Counted from the first letter of the stretch, positions 34,233 to 43,210 are shown. The stretch: DNA of 64,000 bases from Fidelibacterota bacterium SCGC AAA160-B08 (GCA_000402755.1 AQSD01000001.1:154811-218810), one strand, 5' to 3'. Program-made: numbers and translations. The notes: generated by a model from the sequence alone, not told the origin.

Positions 34233-35027
34233 ATGGACTTAACAAATGTTTATATTGGATTTGCTTTAGCAACTTTCGCTGGACTTAGTACCGGTATTGG
34301 AAGTCTACTAGGACTATACTCAAAGTTTGAGAATAAGAGATTGCTATCATTAGCGCTTGGATTTTCAGCAGGGGTAATGATTTATGTTTCATTTATGGAG
34401 CTATTACTACTCTCTTTTGATTCACTCTCAGGCATATATGGACATACTTACGGCCAATTAATTGGCGTGACGTCCTTTATTTCAGGTCTATTGGTGATGT
34501 TATTCATTGATCAGTTATTTGATCATCATTCCATTGCTGACTTTATATCACGATCATCCAATAAAGAGGAATCATTGCTAATTCGTACAGGCGTCTTTTC
34601 TGCCATTGCTTTAGCAATCCATAATTTTCCAGAAGGATTTGCAACATTTACAGCAGCTGTATATGATCCAGCAGTTGGGATGACGCTTGCTATCGCTATT
34701 GCAATTCATAATATTCCTGAAGGATTAGCAGTATCGGTCCCTATTTATTATGCTACAAAAAGTAAATCAAAAGCATTTTGGATTTCTTTTGCATCAGGTC
34801 TTGCTGAACCGTTAGGTGCAGTCATTGGATTTTTGATTTTCCGCACAGTATACAATGAAGCATTATTTGGAATATCTTTTGCACTATGTGCAGGTATTAT
34901 GATTTATGTCGCTTTAAATGAATTATTACCTGTTGCAAAAGAGTACGGGAAACCTAGTGATCCTATTATGGGAGTAACTGCTGGAATTATTGTAATGTCA
35001 ATTAGTCTAATACTAATGTATGCCTAG
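34233..35027 (+). CDS. zupT: ZIP family divalent metal transporter ZupT
   Basis: The 264-residue protein has eight helices and the two ZIP metal motifs HNFPEGFATF and HNIPEGLAV in helices 4 and 5. It imports zinc and other divalent cations across the inner membrane. ATG 34233 is preceded by AAGGAAT; an upstream in-frame ATG would add 12 residues with no ribosome site. A His-containing loop (DHHSIADF) lies before helix 4. No Zur-like box was seen in the short divergent gap. Confidence 0.93.
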   Translation: MDLTNVYIGFALATFAGLSTGIGSLLGLYSKFENKRLLSLALGFSAGVMIYVSFMELLLLSFDSLSGIYGHTYGQLIGVTSFISGLLVMLFIDQLFDHHSIADFISRSSNKEESLLIRTGVFSAIALAIHNFPEGFATFTAAVYDPAVGMTLAIAIAIHNIPEGLAVSVPIYYATKSKSKAFWISFASGLAEPLGAVIGFLIFRTVYNEALFGISFALCAGIMIYVALNELLPVAKEYGKPSDPIMGVTAGIIVMSISLILMYA

Positions 35028-35037
35028 TTTACTGTCT

Positions 35038-35634
35038 TTATAGTAAGCCAGTAATTTCTTTAGAAAGTGGCTTTACTTTTGAATCAAAAAAAGCTATTAA
35101 TTCTCCGTTTTCATCCACTAAATATTTACAGAAATTCCATGTAGGTTTTTGATCATTCCATCCATTAAGCTTTGAAGTGCTAAGCCAAGTATAAACGGAG
35201 CTTTGCTTCCTACCTTTAGTTGTAATTTTTTCAAACATTTGAAATGTGACACCAAAAACAGTTTCACAAAATTCTGCTATAGAATCGTTGCTTCCCGGTT
35301 CTTGGAAGAGAAAATCGTTTGCAGGAAATCCTAGGACAACTACTTTGTCTCCATATAGGTCAGTTAATTTTTGCATTCCTTCATATTGATACGTGTAACC
35401 ACATTTTGTTGCAACATTCACAATCAATACCTTCTTTCCTTTGTATTGTTCAAAAGAAATTTCCTCTTGATCGATGGATATGGCCTTTAGATCATAAAAA
35501 CTTGCCGTAGACAGAGATTTTTCAGAGCTTTTTTTTGCTATTACCTTATAAGAGAATCCACTTAGTAGAATCATCAAAGAGAATCCTATTAGCGCTATTA
35601 TCACATAATGGTATGGAAGAAATATTTTTATCAT
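35038..35634 (-). CDS. Membrane-anchored glutathione peroxidase-family thiol peroxidase
   Basis: The protein has 198 residues from ATG 35634 (AAGGA 5-6 nt upstream). It has one N-terminal hydrophobic anchor (about 8-30) and a periplasmic GPx domain: NVATKCGYTYQYEGMQKL with the peroxidatic Cys, FPANDFLFQEPG, and WNFCKYLVD with the conserved Trp-Asn. The usual FPCNQF is FPAND here, so the resolving arrangement differs; a thioredoxin-dependent enzyme is likely. It is divergent from a 49-aa small gene and a TlpA-like gene, which may supply electrons. Confidence 0.87.
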   Translation of the reverse strand: MIKIFLPYHYVIIALIGFSLMILLSGFSYKVIAKKSSEKSLSTASFYDLKAISIDQEEISFEQYKGKKVLIVNVATKCGYTYQYEGMQKLTDLYGDKVVVLGFPANDFLFQEPGSNDSIAEFCETVFGVTFQMFEKITTKGRKQSSVYTWLSTSKLNGWNDQKPTWNFCKYLVDENGELIAFFDSKVKPLSKEITGLL

Positions 35635-35664
35635 AATTATCCTTAAAAGTTTAGATATTCTAAT

Positions 35665-35814
35665 ATGTATTTCGTACAAAAAGAAGAACTATCTGAAACA
35701 GCAATTTGGATAGCAGATCATTTTGAAGAGATATTTGTTTGGTTTTGTGTATTGTGTCTTTTTTTATCTTTTTTATTTATAGCTAAGCTATATTTCAACC
35801 GATATCGCACATGA
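35665..35814 (+). CDS. Small 49-aa membrane protein coupled to TlpA-like gene
   Basis: ATG 35665 opens a 49-codon frame ending at TGA 35812-35814, which overlaps the ATG of the next gene by 4 nt (ATGA). The peptide has an amphipathic, acidic first half and one strong transmembrane segment (about residues 22-43, FEEIFVWFCVLCLFLSF...), followed by a basic tail. The ATGA overlap and fit between divergent genes support a real gene, although no ribosome site is evident. I know no family for it. Confidence 0.55.
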   Translation: MYFVQKEELSETAIWIADHFEEIFVWFCVLCLFLSFLFIAKLYFNRYRT

Positions 35815-36632
35815 AAATTTTATTAACAACTATTATTCTATTTAACCTTTTTTCTTGCCAAGAAAAAACTCCTATTCCTATAGAAAAAGAAGTTCAGGAG
35901 CAAATTGTTGCTGAAAAAAAATCAAATCCAAAAGAAGATTTATCTATATCTAATGGAATTGTCTTCAAGGATGCTCAGGGGAATATATTATCTGAGTCAC
36001 AAAAAGATAGTATAGTTGAAAATACAACCGTACAAGCGCTTAGACGTTTTGATGATAAATTAAATAATACAGAGTATATATTATTTGAAAATTATGAGGA
36101 TTTACGTGGATTTGTAGCAGATGATGTCATTGACAATCTTATCGAAGAATCAACCCTGATGAAGGCCGGTGGTAGAGGTGCTGTTATTACTAAAAGAGTA
36201 ATAGATCAGTGGAAAGACCAAAAATTACCCGACGGAGTCTTTACTATGTTAGATGGTTCAACAAAAACTTTTAAGGATTTTGAAGGCGAATTATTGGTAA
36301 TCAATTTTTGGTATATCAACTGCGGTCCTTGTATTGCAGAAATGCCATATTTAAATGACTTAGTCGAAACCTACAAAGATGAAAACATAAAGTTCTTAGC
36401 ATTAAGCTTTGATAGTATTCCAGATATTACCAATTTTTTAGCAAGAACAGATTTTACATATATGCAAGCAGGTATCGATCGAGCATTTATGTATGATTTT
36501 ACACCAGTCTCTCCAGCGCATTTTATCGTCGATAAGGAAGGTATTGTTCGTGATATATTAATTGGAGCACCTAGAAATACTTCAGAGATTTACAATCGTC
36601 TCGTTTCAGTTATCGAAAAAAATAAAAAATAA
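35811..36632 (+). CDS. TlpA-like thioredoxin-fold lipoprotein
   Basis: The 273-residue protein has a lipoprotein signal with lipobox LFSC (Cys16), a middle region of about 100 residues unlike known domains (NTEYILFENYEDLRGF), then a TlpA/ResA-like thioredoxin domain with active site CGPC at 171-174 in NFWYINCGPCIAEMP and the cis-Pro in TPVSPAHFIVDKEG. It should reduce or isomerise thiols in the periplasm. The middle region might bind a specific partner. It is coupled to the 49-aa gene and followed after 36 bp by a beta-barrel gene. Confidence 0.87.
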   Translation: MKILLTTIILFNLFSCQEKTPIPIEKEVQEQIVAEKKSNPKEDLSISNGIVFKDAQGNILSESQKDSIVENTTVQALRRFDDKLNNTEYILFENYEDLRGFVADDVIDNLIEESTLMKAGGRGAVITKRVIDQWKDQKLPDGVFTMLDGSTKTFKDFEGELLVINFWYINCGPCIAEMPYLNDLVETYKDENIKFLALSFDSIPDITNFLARTDFTYMQAGIDRAFMYDFTPVSPAHFIVDKEGIVRDILIGAPRNTSEIYNRLVSVIEKNKK

Positions 36633-36668
36633 ATTTTTAATCACTCATTCATGTAGTAATTTTATGGC

Positions 36669-37466
36669 ATGAAGAAAATCATCGTCACCCTACTATTACT
36701 TTTTCCAACTATCCTATCGTCACAAACACATTTAGTCAAAGAAGGAAAGACAGCTACAACCGTATCATTCGGATACGATCAAAATGTAGATTTTTTTGGA
36801 GAAGGAAAATTTCTTAGAGATAGTTATGGAAATGGAATCAATATTGGATATGTATATAATGGAATGTTTGGACTAGACTTTGCATATGGATATTCTTCTT
36901 ATGATCGCAAAGATTCCTATGCTTTTGATTTAACAGGAGAGCAGTCTAATCCTGATGGTTGTCCTTGCTTTAATTTTACTGAATCATTTAGAAGTGACAA
37001 TCCTAAGGTAGGAGATAAAGGTTTTTCTCTTGGTTTAACTTATTATCTAGATCCAGCTCAATTAAATGATTTTCCAGTAAATCTTTCTGTAGGACTGAGA
37101 TATGAAAGTTCGACTTTCAGTAGTGTTGCTCTTGATAGCTTAGATCAAGATTTTTACGGAAAATCTTATGGAGTTGAATTTGGAGTAAGCAAAGAGATTG
37201 AGACAGACGCACAGTTTATAATTATTCCAAGACTTAAAATTAACATGATAAGAGAAAGAAATATTTATGATTCTGATGTTGAATTAGATGGGACTACATC
37301 TTTTAATGCATCTGGCGTTTATACAGAGTTAGCATTACCCTTTATTTTTGAACCAGGAGTTGTAACAGATGAAAGTTCATCATCACAATTTTTTGCTGAA
37401 CCAAGTATATCTAACAAGTATGGCACTACGCATATTGGAATTAGATTTGGGTTCCTATTTAACTAG
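36669..37466 (+). CDS. Predicted outer-membrane beta-barrel protein
   Basis: The 265-residue protein begins with a signal peptide (about 1-19, ending LSSQ). The rest alternates short amphipathic strands with Gly/Asp-rich turns, such as TVSFGYDQNVDFF and YGNGINIGYVYNG, and finishes with HIGIRFGFLFN, the aromatic C-terminal signal of an outer-membrane barrel. About ten strands fit. One Cys pair (PDGCPCFN, about 97-104) could form a surface disulfide. The family and ligand are not known to me. Confidence 0.7.
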   Translation: MKKIIVTLLLLFPTILSSQTHLVKEGKTATTVSFGYDQNVDFFGEGKFLRDSYGNGINIGYVYNGMFGLDFAYGYSSYDRKDSYAFDLTGEQSNPDGCPCFNFTESFRSDNPKVGDKGFSLGLTYYLDPAQLNDFPVNLSVGLRYESSTFSSVALDSLDQDFYGKSYGVEFGVSKEIETDAQFIIIPRLKINMIRERNIYDSDVELDGTTSFNASGVYTELALPFIFEPGVVTDESSSSQFFAEPSISNKYGTTHIGIRFGFLFN

Positions 37467-37481
37467 CTTATAGGTAAATAT

Positions 37482-38570
37482 TTGTCTCCAAAATTTAATA
37501 TTCATAAAGACATTTCTAGAGCAGAAACACTTCCATCATCTTTCTATAAAAGCCAAGATATTTTTGATCAAGTAAGAGAAAATATTTTTCTAAAATCGTG
37601 GCAATGGCTTGGAGATAATTCTTCCTTAAAATTAACAAATTCGATTCAACCTCTTACTCTGTTAGATGGATTCTTAACAGAACCTATCTTGCTTACTAGA
37701 GACAAGGAGGGAAGCATTAATTGTATGACTAATGTTTGTACTCATAGAGGTCATATTTTAGCATTAGGGCCAGGCAAGTCAAAAAATATTACCTGTGCAT
37801 ATCACGGGAGATCGTTTGATTTAAATGGAAATTTTAAATCAATGCCAGAATTTAAAGAGGCAAAAGATTTTCCAAGAGAATGTGACAATCTATATAAGTT
37901 TCCATTGTCAGAGTGGGGACCATTTCTATTTGCGGGCCTAAACCCTTCTTTTGATTTTAAAGAAGTACTTGCTCCAATTAATGAAAGAATTGGATTTTTA
38001 CCGTTAGAACAATTTTCGTTTGATGCTAGTATGTCTAAGGACTATTTAATACAAGCACACTGGGCATTATACTGCGATAATTATCTAGAAGGTTTTCATA
38101 TCCCCTTTGTTCATGAAGGATTAAATAAAGTATTAGACTATGGCAACTATACTACTGAATTACATAAATATTCTAGTTTACAAATTGGATACTCAGATGA
38201 ATCAAATGAAACATTCGACCTACCAAAAGACCATATTGACTATGGAAAGCAAGTAGCTGCATACTACTACTGGGTTTTTCCAAACATGATGTTCAATTTT
38301 TATCCATGGGGATTATCAGTAAATATTGTCAAGCCAATTAGTACCAATCGTACAAAAGTTTCTTTTCTTACTTACATATATGATCCTAGTAAACTTCATA
38401 AGGGAGCTGGAAATGATATTGATAAAGTTGAAAGGGAAGATGAATTTATTGTAGAGAATGAAAGTAAGGGTATTCAGTCTTCATTCTATCAATCTGGAAG
38501 ATTTTCTCCCACTAGAGAAAAAGGCGTCCACCATTTCCAAAGATTAATTGCTCAGTTCTTAGATAAATAA
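37482..38570 (+). CDS. Rieske non-heme iron oxygenase, alpha subunit-like
   Basis: The 362-residue protein has a Rieske [2Fe-2S] site (Cys86, His88, Cys105, His108 in CTHRGH and CAYHGR) and a mononuclear iron site in DNYLEGFHIPFVH (His206, His211). The layout is that of ring-hydroxylating oxygenases and of choline/carnitine-type monooxygenases; the SRPBCC domain shows no clear substrate signature. No reductase or ferredoxin partner is adjacent. The start is TTG 37482 with AGGTAA upstream; no in-frame ATG is available. It is 15 nt after the beta-barrel gene, so co-expression is likely. Confidence 0.87.
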   Translation: MSPKFNIHKDISRAETLPSSFYKSQDIFDQVRENIFLKSWQWLGDNSSLKLTNSIQPLTLLDGFLTEPILLTRDKEGSINCMTNVCTHRGHILALGPGKSKNITCAYHGRSFDLNGNFKSMPEFKEAKDFPRECDNLYKFPLSEWGPFLFAGLNPSFDFKEVLAPINERIGFLPLEQFSFDASMSKDYLIQAHWALYCDNYLEGFHIPFVHEGLNKVLDYGNYTTELHKYSSLQIGYSDESNETFDLPKDHIDYGKQVAAYYYWVFPNMMFNFYPWGLSVNIVKPISTNRTKVSFLTYIYDPSKLHKGAGNDIDKVEREDEFIVENESKGIQSSFYQSGRFSPTREKGVHHFQRLIAQFLDK

Positions 38571-38583
38571 TAAAAGAATAGAG

Positions 38584-38655
38584 CTGGGATGGATGGATTC
38601 GAACCACCATCTTCGACATTAACAGTGTCGTGCCTTGCCATTAGACCACATCCCA
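38584..38655 (-). tRNA. tRNA-Asn (GTT)
   Basis: On the minus strand: acceptor stem TGGGATG/CATCCCA with discriminator G73, anticodon loop CTGTTAA reading GTT on stem CGACA/TGTCG, and TψC loop GGTTCGAATCC. CCA is not encoded. It lies 13 bp after the Rieske oxygenase stop, antisense to it. Confidence 0.96.
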
Positions 38656-38911
38656 ATAGCTAAAATTAGATTTTTTTGATTTTTATAAGAAGATAAAGGG
38701 CGAGAGATGAATGTTCAGAGTTTGAAGGTACAAATAATGTAATATCTAACGTTTTGAACTAATCAAGGATTTCCCCCGCCCCAACTAACTTTCATATTGA
38801 CATAAAGAATATAATATACTTTTATTTAAAAAAACAACAAAAACCGACTGGTCGGTTTATTAATTGTTTTAATGACTATAATTGGCAATTATAAAGGGAG
38901 ATAAAAAGGTG
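38656..38911. other. Intergenic region between tRNA-Asn and tRNA-Glu with palindrome and promoter-like elements
   Basis: No ORF is supported here. It contains the C-rich motif at 38770-38779, AACTTTC at 38787-38793, a TTGACA (38797-38802) with a weak TTTTAT 17 bp later (38820-38825), the 18-bp palindrome at 38841-38858, and a small AT inverted repeat ATAATTG-G-CAATTAT (38878-38892). Transcription from the plus strand would run antisense through tRNA-Glu. Confidence 0.4.
38841..38858 (+). promoter_or_regulatory. Perfect TetR-type palindrome
   Basis: AAACCGAC-TG-GTCGGTTT is a perfect inverted repeat with 8-bp arms around two central bases, matching the general form of TetR-family operators. 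It is 15 bp downstream of a promoter-like TTGACA-17-TTTTAT pair, but no plus-strand gene begins until xth at 39399. A related, weaker site precedes etfB (5453-5470). Confidence 0.45.
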
Positions 38912-38983
38912 TAGCCCGTAGGAGGATCGAACTCCTATTGCATGGATGAAAACCATGAGTCCTAACCATTAGACGAACGGGCC
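38912..38983 (-). tRNA. tRNA-Glu (TTC)
   Basis: On the minus strand: acceptor stem GGCCCGT/ACGGGCT with A73, anticodon loop TTTTCAT reading TTC on stem CATGG/CCATG, and TψC loop AGTTCGATCCT. CCA is not encoded. It precedes tRNA-Asn on the same strand, separated by 256 bp. Confidence 0.96.
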
Positions 38984-39038
38984 AAAAACGTAGCAAAATA
39001 TAGAGCTAAGATATTATTTTTACAATAGCCTTTCTTTA

Positions 39039-39350
39039 TTAGGCATTTACATCTAAAGCATCTAATAACTGACCATTCTCATGCATATCTACTGCAATGT
39101 CACAACCGCCAAGCAATTTACCCTTAACAAATAATTGAGGGAATGTAGGCCATCCTGATAGTTCTGATAATGCTACTTTCATGTCTGGATTTTCCAAGAT
39201 ATTTACATCCTGAAATTCAACTCCATAATGATTAAGCAAATTCACAACAGTTTTGGAAAAACCACACTGAGGCATGTCTTTAGTTCCTTTTAGAAATAAG
39301 ACAATTGCGTTTTCATCTATAATTTTTTTGAATTCTTCTTTAAAGTTCAT
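39039..39350 (-). CDS. grxD: Monothiol glutaredoxin, Grx4/GrxD family
   Basis: The 103-residue protein has the monothiol active site CGFS (Cys29) preceded by KGTKDMPQ, and the glutathione-binding WPTFPQLFVKGKLLGGCDI segment. Such proteins bind a bridging [2Fe-2S] cluster with glutathione and pass it on, complementing the Suf system at 9-15.5 kb. It is divergent from xth across 48 bp. Confidence 0.95.
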   Translation of the reverse strand: MNFKEEFKKIIDENAIVLFLKGTKDMPQCGFSKTVVNLLNHYGVEFQDVNILENPDMKVALSELSGWPTFPQLFVKGKLLGGCDIAVDMHENGQLLDALDVNA

Positions 39351-39398
39351 AGTTTAATTTATTAATTAAATTTTAAAATTAAAGAGGTAAAAAATAAA

Positions 39399-40169
39399 AT
39401 GAGAATATTCTCTTGGAATGTTAACGGTGTAAGAGCAATCGAAAAAAAAGGAATGTTAGATTGGGTAGATGCTACCTCTCCTGACATCCTATGTATTCAA
39501 GAAACAAAAGCTCATTTTGAACAATTACCTGATAGCCTACAGAATATGGAAGGATATCATGGATATTGGCATTCTGGAGAAAAAAAAGGATATAGTGGCG
39601 TAGCTACTTTTTCAAAACAAGAACCTTTACATGTTCAATATGGTCTTGGTATTGAAAAATATGATAGAGAGGGAAGAGTCTTAATTACAGAGTTTGAAGA
39701 TTTTTTATTATATAACATTTATTTTCCGAATGGACAAAAAGATGAGCATCGCTTACAATATAAATTAGATTTTTATGATGACTTGTTAGAAATTTTAAAT
39801 GAACAAGTAGCTTCTGGAGTAAATGTCCTGGTGGGTGGAGATTGGAATACAGCTCATCAAGCTATTGATTTAGCTAACCCAAAAGCTAATAAAAATAATT
39901 CTGGATTTATGGCAGTCGAAAGAGCTCAAATTGATACTTATATTGAAAATGGATATGTAGATACTTTTAGATTATTTCACGATGAGCCAGATCGTTACTC
40001 TTGGTGGACATATCGATTTGGTGCTCGCCAACGTAATATTGGTTGGAGGATAGATGGATTTTTTACTAATGAAGAATTTATAGAAAACATTACAGACGCA
40101 GAAATACATGAAGACGTGATGGGATCAGATCATTGCCCAGTATCAATTGAACTAATTGACAATTTCTAA
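39399..40169 (+). CDS. xth: Exodeoxyribonuclease III / AP endonuclease
   Basis: The 256-residue EEP-family nuclease has the ExoIII motifs WNVNGVRA, LCIQETKAH, YFPNG, GGDWNTAH, WRIDGFF and the terminal SDHCPV. It cleaves abasic sites and removes 3' blocks in base-excision repair, working with glycosylases such as Nth and the Fpg-like protein of this window. AAGAGGTAAAA precedes the ATG. Its end overlaps the convergent hydrolase gene by 18 bp. Confidence 0.94.
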   Translation: MRIFSWNVNGVRAIEKKGMLDWVDATSPDILCIQETKAHFEQLPDSLQNMEGYHGYWHSGEKKGYSGVATFSKQEPLHVQYGLGIEKYDREGRVLITEFEDFLLYNIYFPNGQKDEHRLQYKLDFYDDLLEILNEQVASGVNVLVGGDWNTAHQAIDLANPKANKNNSGFMAVERAQIDTYIENGYVDTFRLFHDEPDRYSWWTYRFGARQRNIGWRIDGFFTNEEFIENITDAEIHEDVMGSDHCPVSIELIDNF

Positions 40170-40901
40170 AATAGAAAAATATAGGCTAGATGTATGCCCA
40201 ACTCTTTTTCCGTCTAAGCTATCAGGAAATTGAAATACAATTGAGTCTTTAATAGTATTGTCATATGGATCAAAATCATATTTTTTAAATTGCGAATCAA
40301 ACTCTTTTAGATTTCTCCATTGGACATGCTTATTAGTAAATCCATTTTCAAATTCATTATCCAAGCTGTTGATAGTTTCAGAGCAACGTTTATTAAATAT
40401 TGACTCATAAGCTCGAACAAAGAAAGGAACCTTTTCACGTTCATAGTATACGGGAGTAGCCACGGTATTGAACGTAACTTTATCATTATAAGCAAAAGAC
40501 TGATTGGTAAACATTACCACACTACCACCCATGCTATGACCAACAACTTGCCAGTCATCAACCTCCGGATACTGTGAGATTAAATTTTGTAATTCAACTG
40601 AAAATTCTTGAGCTACTTTACCCGGACAATCATTCCAGTCATATTTATAGAAAAATGTTGATACATCTTCTTTGATTAAAAAATTAAATGGCTGTACCCA
40701 TTCATGATGAATTTTAACCCAATAGACTGGATAGAATCCATGTACCCCTACTATTGCTTTAGTGCGATCATTTTCATGAATAATATTCATACCATTAGGA
40801 ATCTTTTTAAGATCTTTATATGAATCAAATTTATCTTGAGCAGTAGATGTGCTAAATAATAAAGATAAAATAATTAGAATAATTAGTCTTTGATTTCTCA
40901 T
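40152..40901 (-). CDS. Exported lipase-like alpha/beta hydrolase
   Basis: The 249-residue protein has a signal peptide (about 1-21, ending STAQ), an oxyanion-region VGVHGFYP and the nucleophile elbow GHSMGGS with Ser123. A class 3 lipase or PGAP1-like fold is likely. The expected Asp and His are harder to place; His235 in VGHTS is a candidate. It should act on lipids or esters in the periplasm. It is divergent from the GNAT gene. Confidence 0.75.
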   Translation of the reverse strand: MRNQRLIILIILSLLFSTSTAQDKFDSYKDLKKIPNGMNIIHENDRTKAIVGVHGFYPVYWVKIHHEWVQPFNFLIKEDVSTFFYKYDWNDCPGKVAQEFSVELQNLISQYPEVDDWQVVGHSMGGSVVMFTNQSFAYNDKVTFNTVATPVYYEREKVPFFVRAYESIFNKRCSETINSLDNEFENGFTNKHVQWRNLKEFDSQFKKYDFDPYDNTIKDSIVFQFPDSLDGKRVGHTSSLYFSILEIVN

Positions 40902-40924
40902 TGTATAATATTGAAATTGCTAAA

Positions 40925-41350
40925 ATGAACGCTAAGATACAATTAGTAAAAACAGAAGCAGATTATAACATTGTTCTTGATATTAGAAGAACTGTATTTA
41001 TCGAGGAGCAAAATGTTCCAGAAAGCTTAGAAATTGAGAATGAAGATGAATCATTCCACGTACTGGCTTTGAAAAATAATTTTCCAGTCGGAACTGGAAG
41101 ATGGAGAAAAACTGATAAAGGATATAAGTTAGAACGCTTTGCAGTATTAAAAGAATTCAGAAGCGAGGGCTTTGGTAGAGAGATTGTAAAGTTTGTTTTA
41201 TCTCAGATTCCACCTGACACTATGATATATTTACATGCACAAGAAAGTGTTATAAAATTTTATAAAGATTTAGGATTTACAATTATTGGCAGTACATTTA
41301 TTGAAGCTGACATAGTGCATGCAAAAATGGTCTATAAAACAGTATTATAG
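40925..41350 (+). CDS. GNAT family N-acetyltransferase
   Basis: The 141-residue protein has the GNAT acetyl-CoA motif in LERFAVLKEFRSEGFGREIV and the C-terminal FYKDLGFTIIG strand. The N-terminal RRTVFIEEQNVPESLE is characteristic of the ElaA/YjcF-like subgroup. The acceptor is unknown. ATG 40925 is preferred to a TTG at 40901. It is followed after 10 bp by msbA and may lead that operon. Confidence 0.82.
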   Translation: MNAKIQLVKTEADYNIVLDIRRTVFIEEQNVPESLEIENEDESFHVLALKNNFPVGTGRWRKTDKGYKLERFAVLKEFRSEGFGREIVKFVLSQIPPDTMIYLHAQESVIKFYKDLGFTIIGSTFIEADIVHAKMVYKTVL

Positions 41351-41360
41351 TGTATAAAAA

Positions 41361-43196
41361 ATGAATCAATCTTCACATATTCGTCTATTCAAAATCATAT
41401 TAACCTATTGGCCTTTATTAATTGCCTCTAGTATAGCAGCCATTATTTTTGTCTTATTTAATAGTGCCTCTATTTGGATAACGGCAACAATGATTAATAA
41501 CGTATTAATTGATTTCAATGCTCTGGATGCAGAAAACAGTCGATTGTTGGCCTTAGAAAGCTTGTCTGCAAATGAAAAATTAAAATTATTCTCAAATAAC
41601 TTACTTCTAAAGAAAACAGCAATTGATACAGTTTCAGCTGTTTGCGTTGCCTTGATAGTAGTATTTACATTTAAAAATATTGCATTATATATCAAGAATA
41701 TTACCCTATCTATTATTCAGTTTAAGCTTATCAGAGATCTCAGAAATAAGTTATATGAACATCTCCACTACTTATCTCTGTCTTATTTTAATAAAAATAA
41801 GTCCGGTAAACTGACATCTGTCCTTGTTAGCGATATTGATAATATGAAAAATTCACTATCTACTAGTTTTCAGAAATTATTTGTAGAGCCTATTAATATT
41901 TTAACATTCTTAATATTGCTTTTTATCATCAGTCCAAAATTAGCTAGTATTGCAATAACAGTTGTTCCTTTGAGTGGGGTTATTATTTTTGGTATTGCGA
42001 GGAGTATTAGAAGGCGCGCAGCAAGAACCCAAGAACAATTAGCGGGGATTACCTCTGTTATAGCTGAAACTCTAGGTTCGATAAGAATTGTTAAAGCATT
42101 TGCCATGAAAGCATATGAAGTAAAGCGCTTCTCTAGTGAGACACAAAAATATTATAAATTAATGCTTAGAAAAGATATTCTAAGATTAGTCTCATCTCCT
42201 GTATCAGAAATTGTGGGAGCATCGATTGCAGCATTATTATTATGGGTAGGAGCGCGTGATGTTTTATTAGCTCAGTCTATTACTTCAGAAGATTTTATAC
42301 GATTTATCCTATTATTATTCAGTTTATTTGGACCAATGAAAAATCTTAGTAATGTATTTAATGAGCTGCAGAATGGATTAGCATCCGCTGACAGAGTTTT
42401 TTCTATTCTAGATGTTAAATCTGATATTACTAATGCTCCAAATGCCTTACATATTGATAGCTTAAAAAAAGATATTGTGTTCAAGGATGTAAGTTTCCAT
42501 TACGGCAATAAAGATGAAGAAGTATTAAGTAATATCGACTTTTCTATTAAGTCAGGTGAAATTATAGCACTTGTTGGCCCTAGCGGTGGGGGAAAATCTA
42601 CTTTAGTAGATTTAATGCCTAGATTTTATGACACTATTAAGGGATCAATTTCTATAGATAGCAATAATATTAAAGATATTGATATTACTTCATTGAGATC
42701 ATTAATGGGAATTGTCACACAAGAAACATTCTTATTTAATGATACTGTAAAAGCTAATATTTCTTATGGAATAGAATCCATTGAATACGACACGATTAAA
42801 GCGGCTGCAGTTGCAGCAAATGCACATGATTTTATTGAGAAACTTCCTGATGGATATGACACTGTTATTGGAGAAAGAGGTGTTTCATTGTCAGGAGGAC
42901 AAAGACAACGTATTGCTATTGCACGTGCGCTAGTCAAGAACCCACCAATCTTAATTTTAGATGAAGCAACATCTTCACTGGATACAGAATCAGAGAAAAA
43001 AGTACAGCAAGCTATTGAGAAATTAATGCGTAATCGTACGGTTATTGTAATAGCACATAGGCTCTCTACTGTACATAATGCAGATAAGATTATTGTCCTT
43101 GATAAAGGAAAAATTGTTGATCAGGGCAGTCATCAAGAGCTCATCAATAGAGACGGTATATATAAACAATTACACAATATGCAATTTCAAACTTAA
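41361..43196 (+). CDS. msbA: ABC exporter, MsbA-like (lipid/lipid A flippase or multidrug)
   Basis: The 611-residue half-transporter has six N-terminal helices and a C-terminal ATPase with Walker A GPSGGGKST (406-414), signature LSGGQRQRIAIARAL (about 510-524), Walker B LILDEATSSLD and the H-loop IAHRLSTV. MsbA flips lipid A core across the inner membrane; the family also includes multidrug exporters, so the substrate is inference. Presence of LptF/G in the window makes LPS plausible. It is followed 14 nt later by gltA. Confidence 0.85.
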   Translation: MNQSSHIRLFKIILTYWPLLIASSIAAIIFVLFNSASIWITATMINNVLIDFNALDAENSRLLALESLSANEKLKLFSNNLLLKKTAIDTVSAVCVALIVVFTFKNIALYIKNITLSIIQFKLIRDLRNKLYEHLHYLSLSYFNKNKSGKLTSVLVSDIDNMKNSLSTSFQKLFVEPINILTFLILLFIISPKLASIAITVVPLSGVIIFGIARSIRRRAARTQEQLAGITSVIAETLGSIRIVKAFAMKAYEVKRFSSETQKYYKLMLRKDILRLVSSPVSEIVGASIAALLLWVGARDVLLAQSITSEDFIRFILLLFSLFGPMKNLSNVFNELQNGLASADRVFSILDVKSDITNAPNALHIDSLKKDIVFKDVSFHYGNKDEEVLSNIDFSIKSGEIIALVGPSGGGKSTLVDLMPRFYDTIKGSISIDSNNIKDIDITSLRSLMGIVTQETFLFNDTVKANISYGIESIEYDTIKAAAVAANAHDFIEKLPDGYDTVIGERGVSLSGGQRQRIAIARALVKNPPILILDEATSSLDTESEKKVQQAIEKLMRNRTVIVIAHRLSTVHNADKIIVLDKGKIVDQGSHQELINRDGIYKQLHNMQFQT

Positions 43197-43210
43197 ATTG
43201 AGGCACTATT

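Noticed and set aside
38797..38815. TTGACA with TATAAT seven bases later
   Set aside because: The spacing is far too short for a sigma-70 promoter; the weaker TTTTAT at 17 bp is the only plausible partner.
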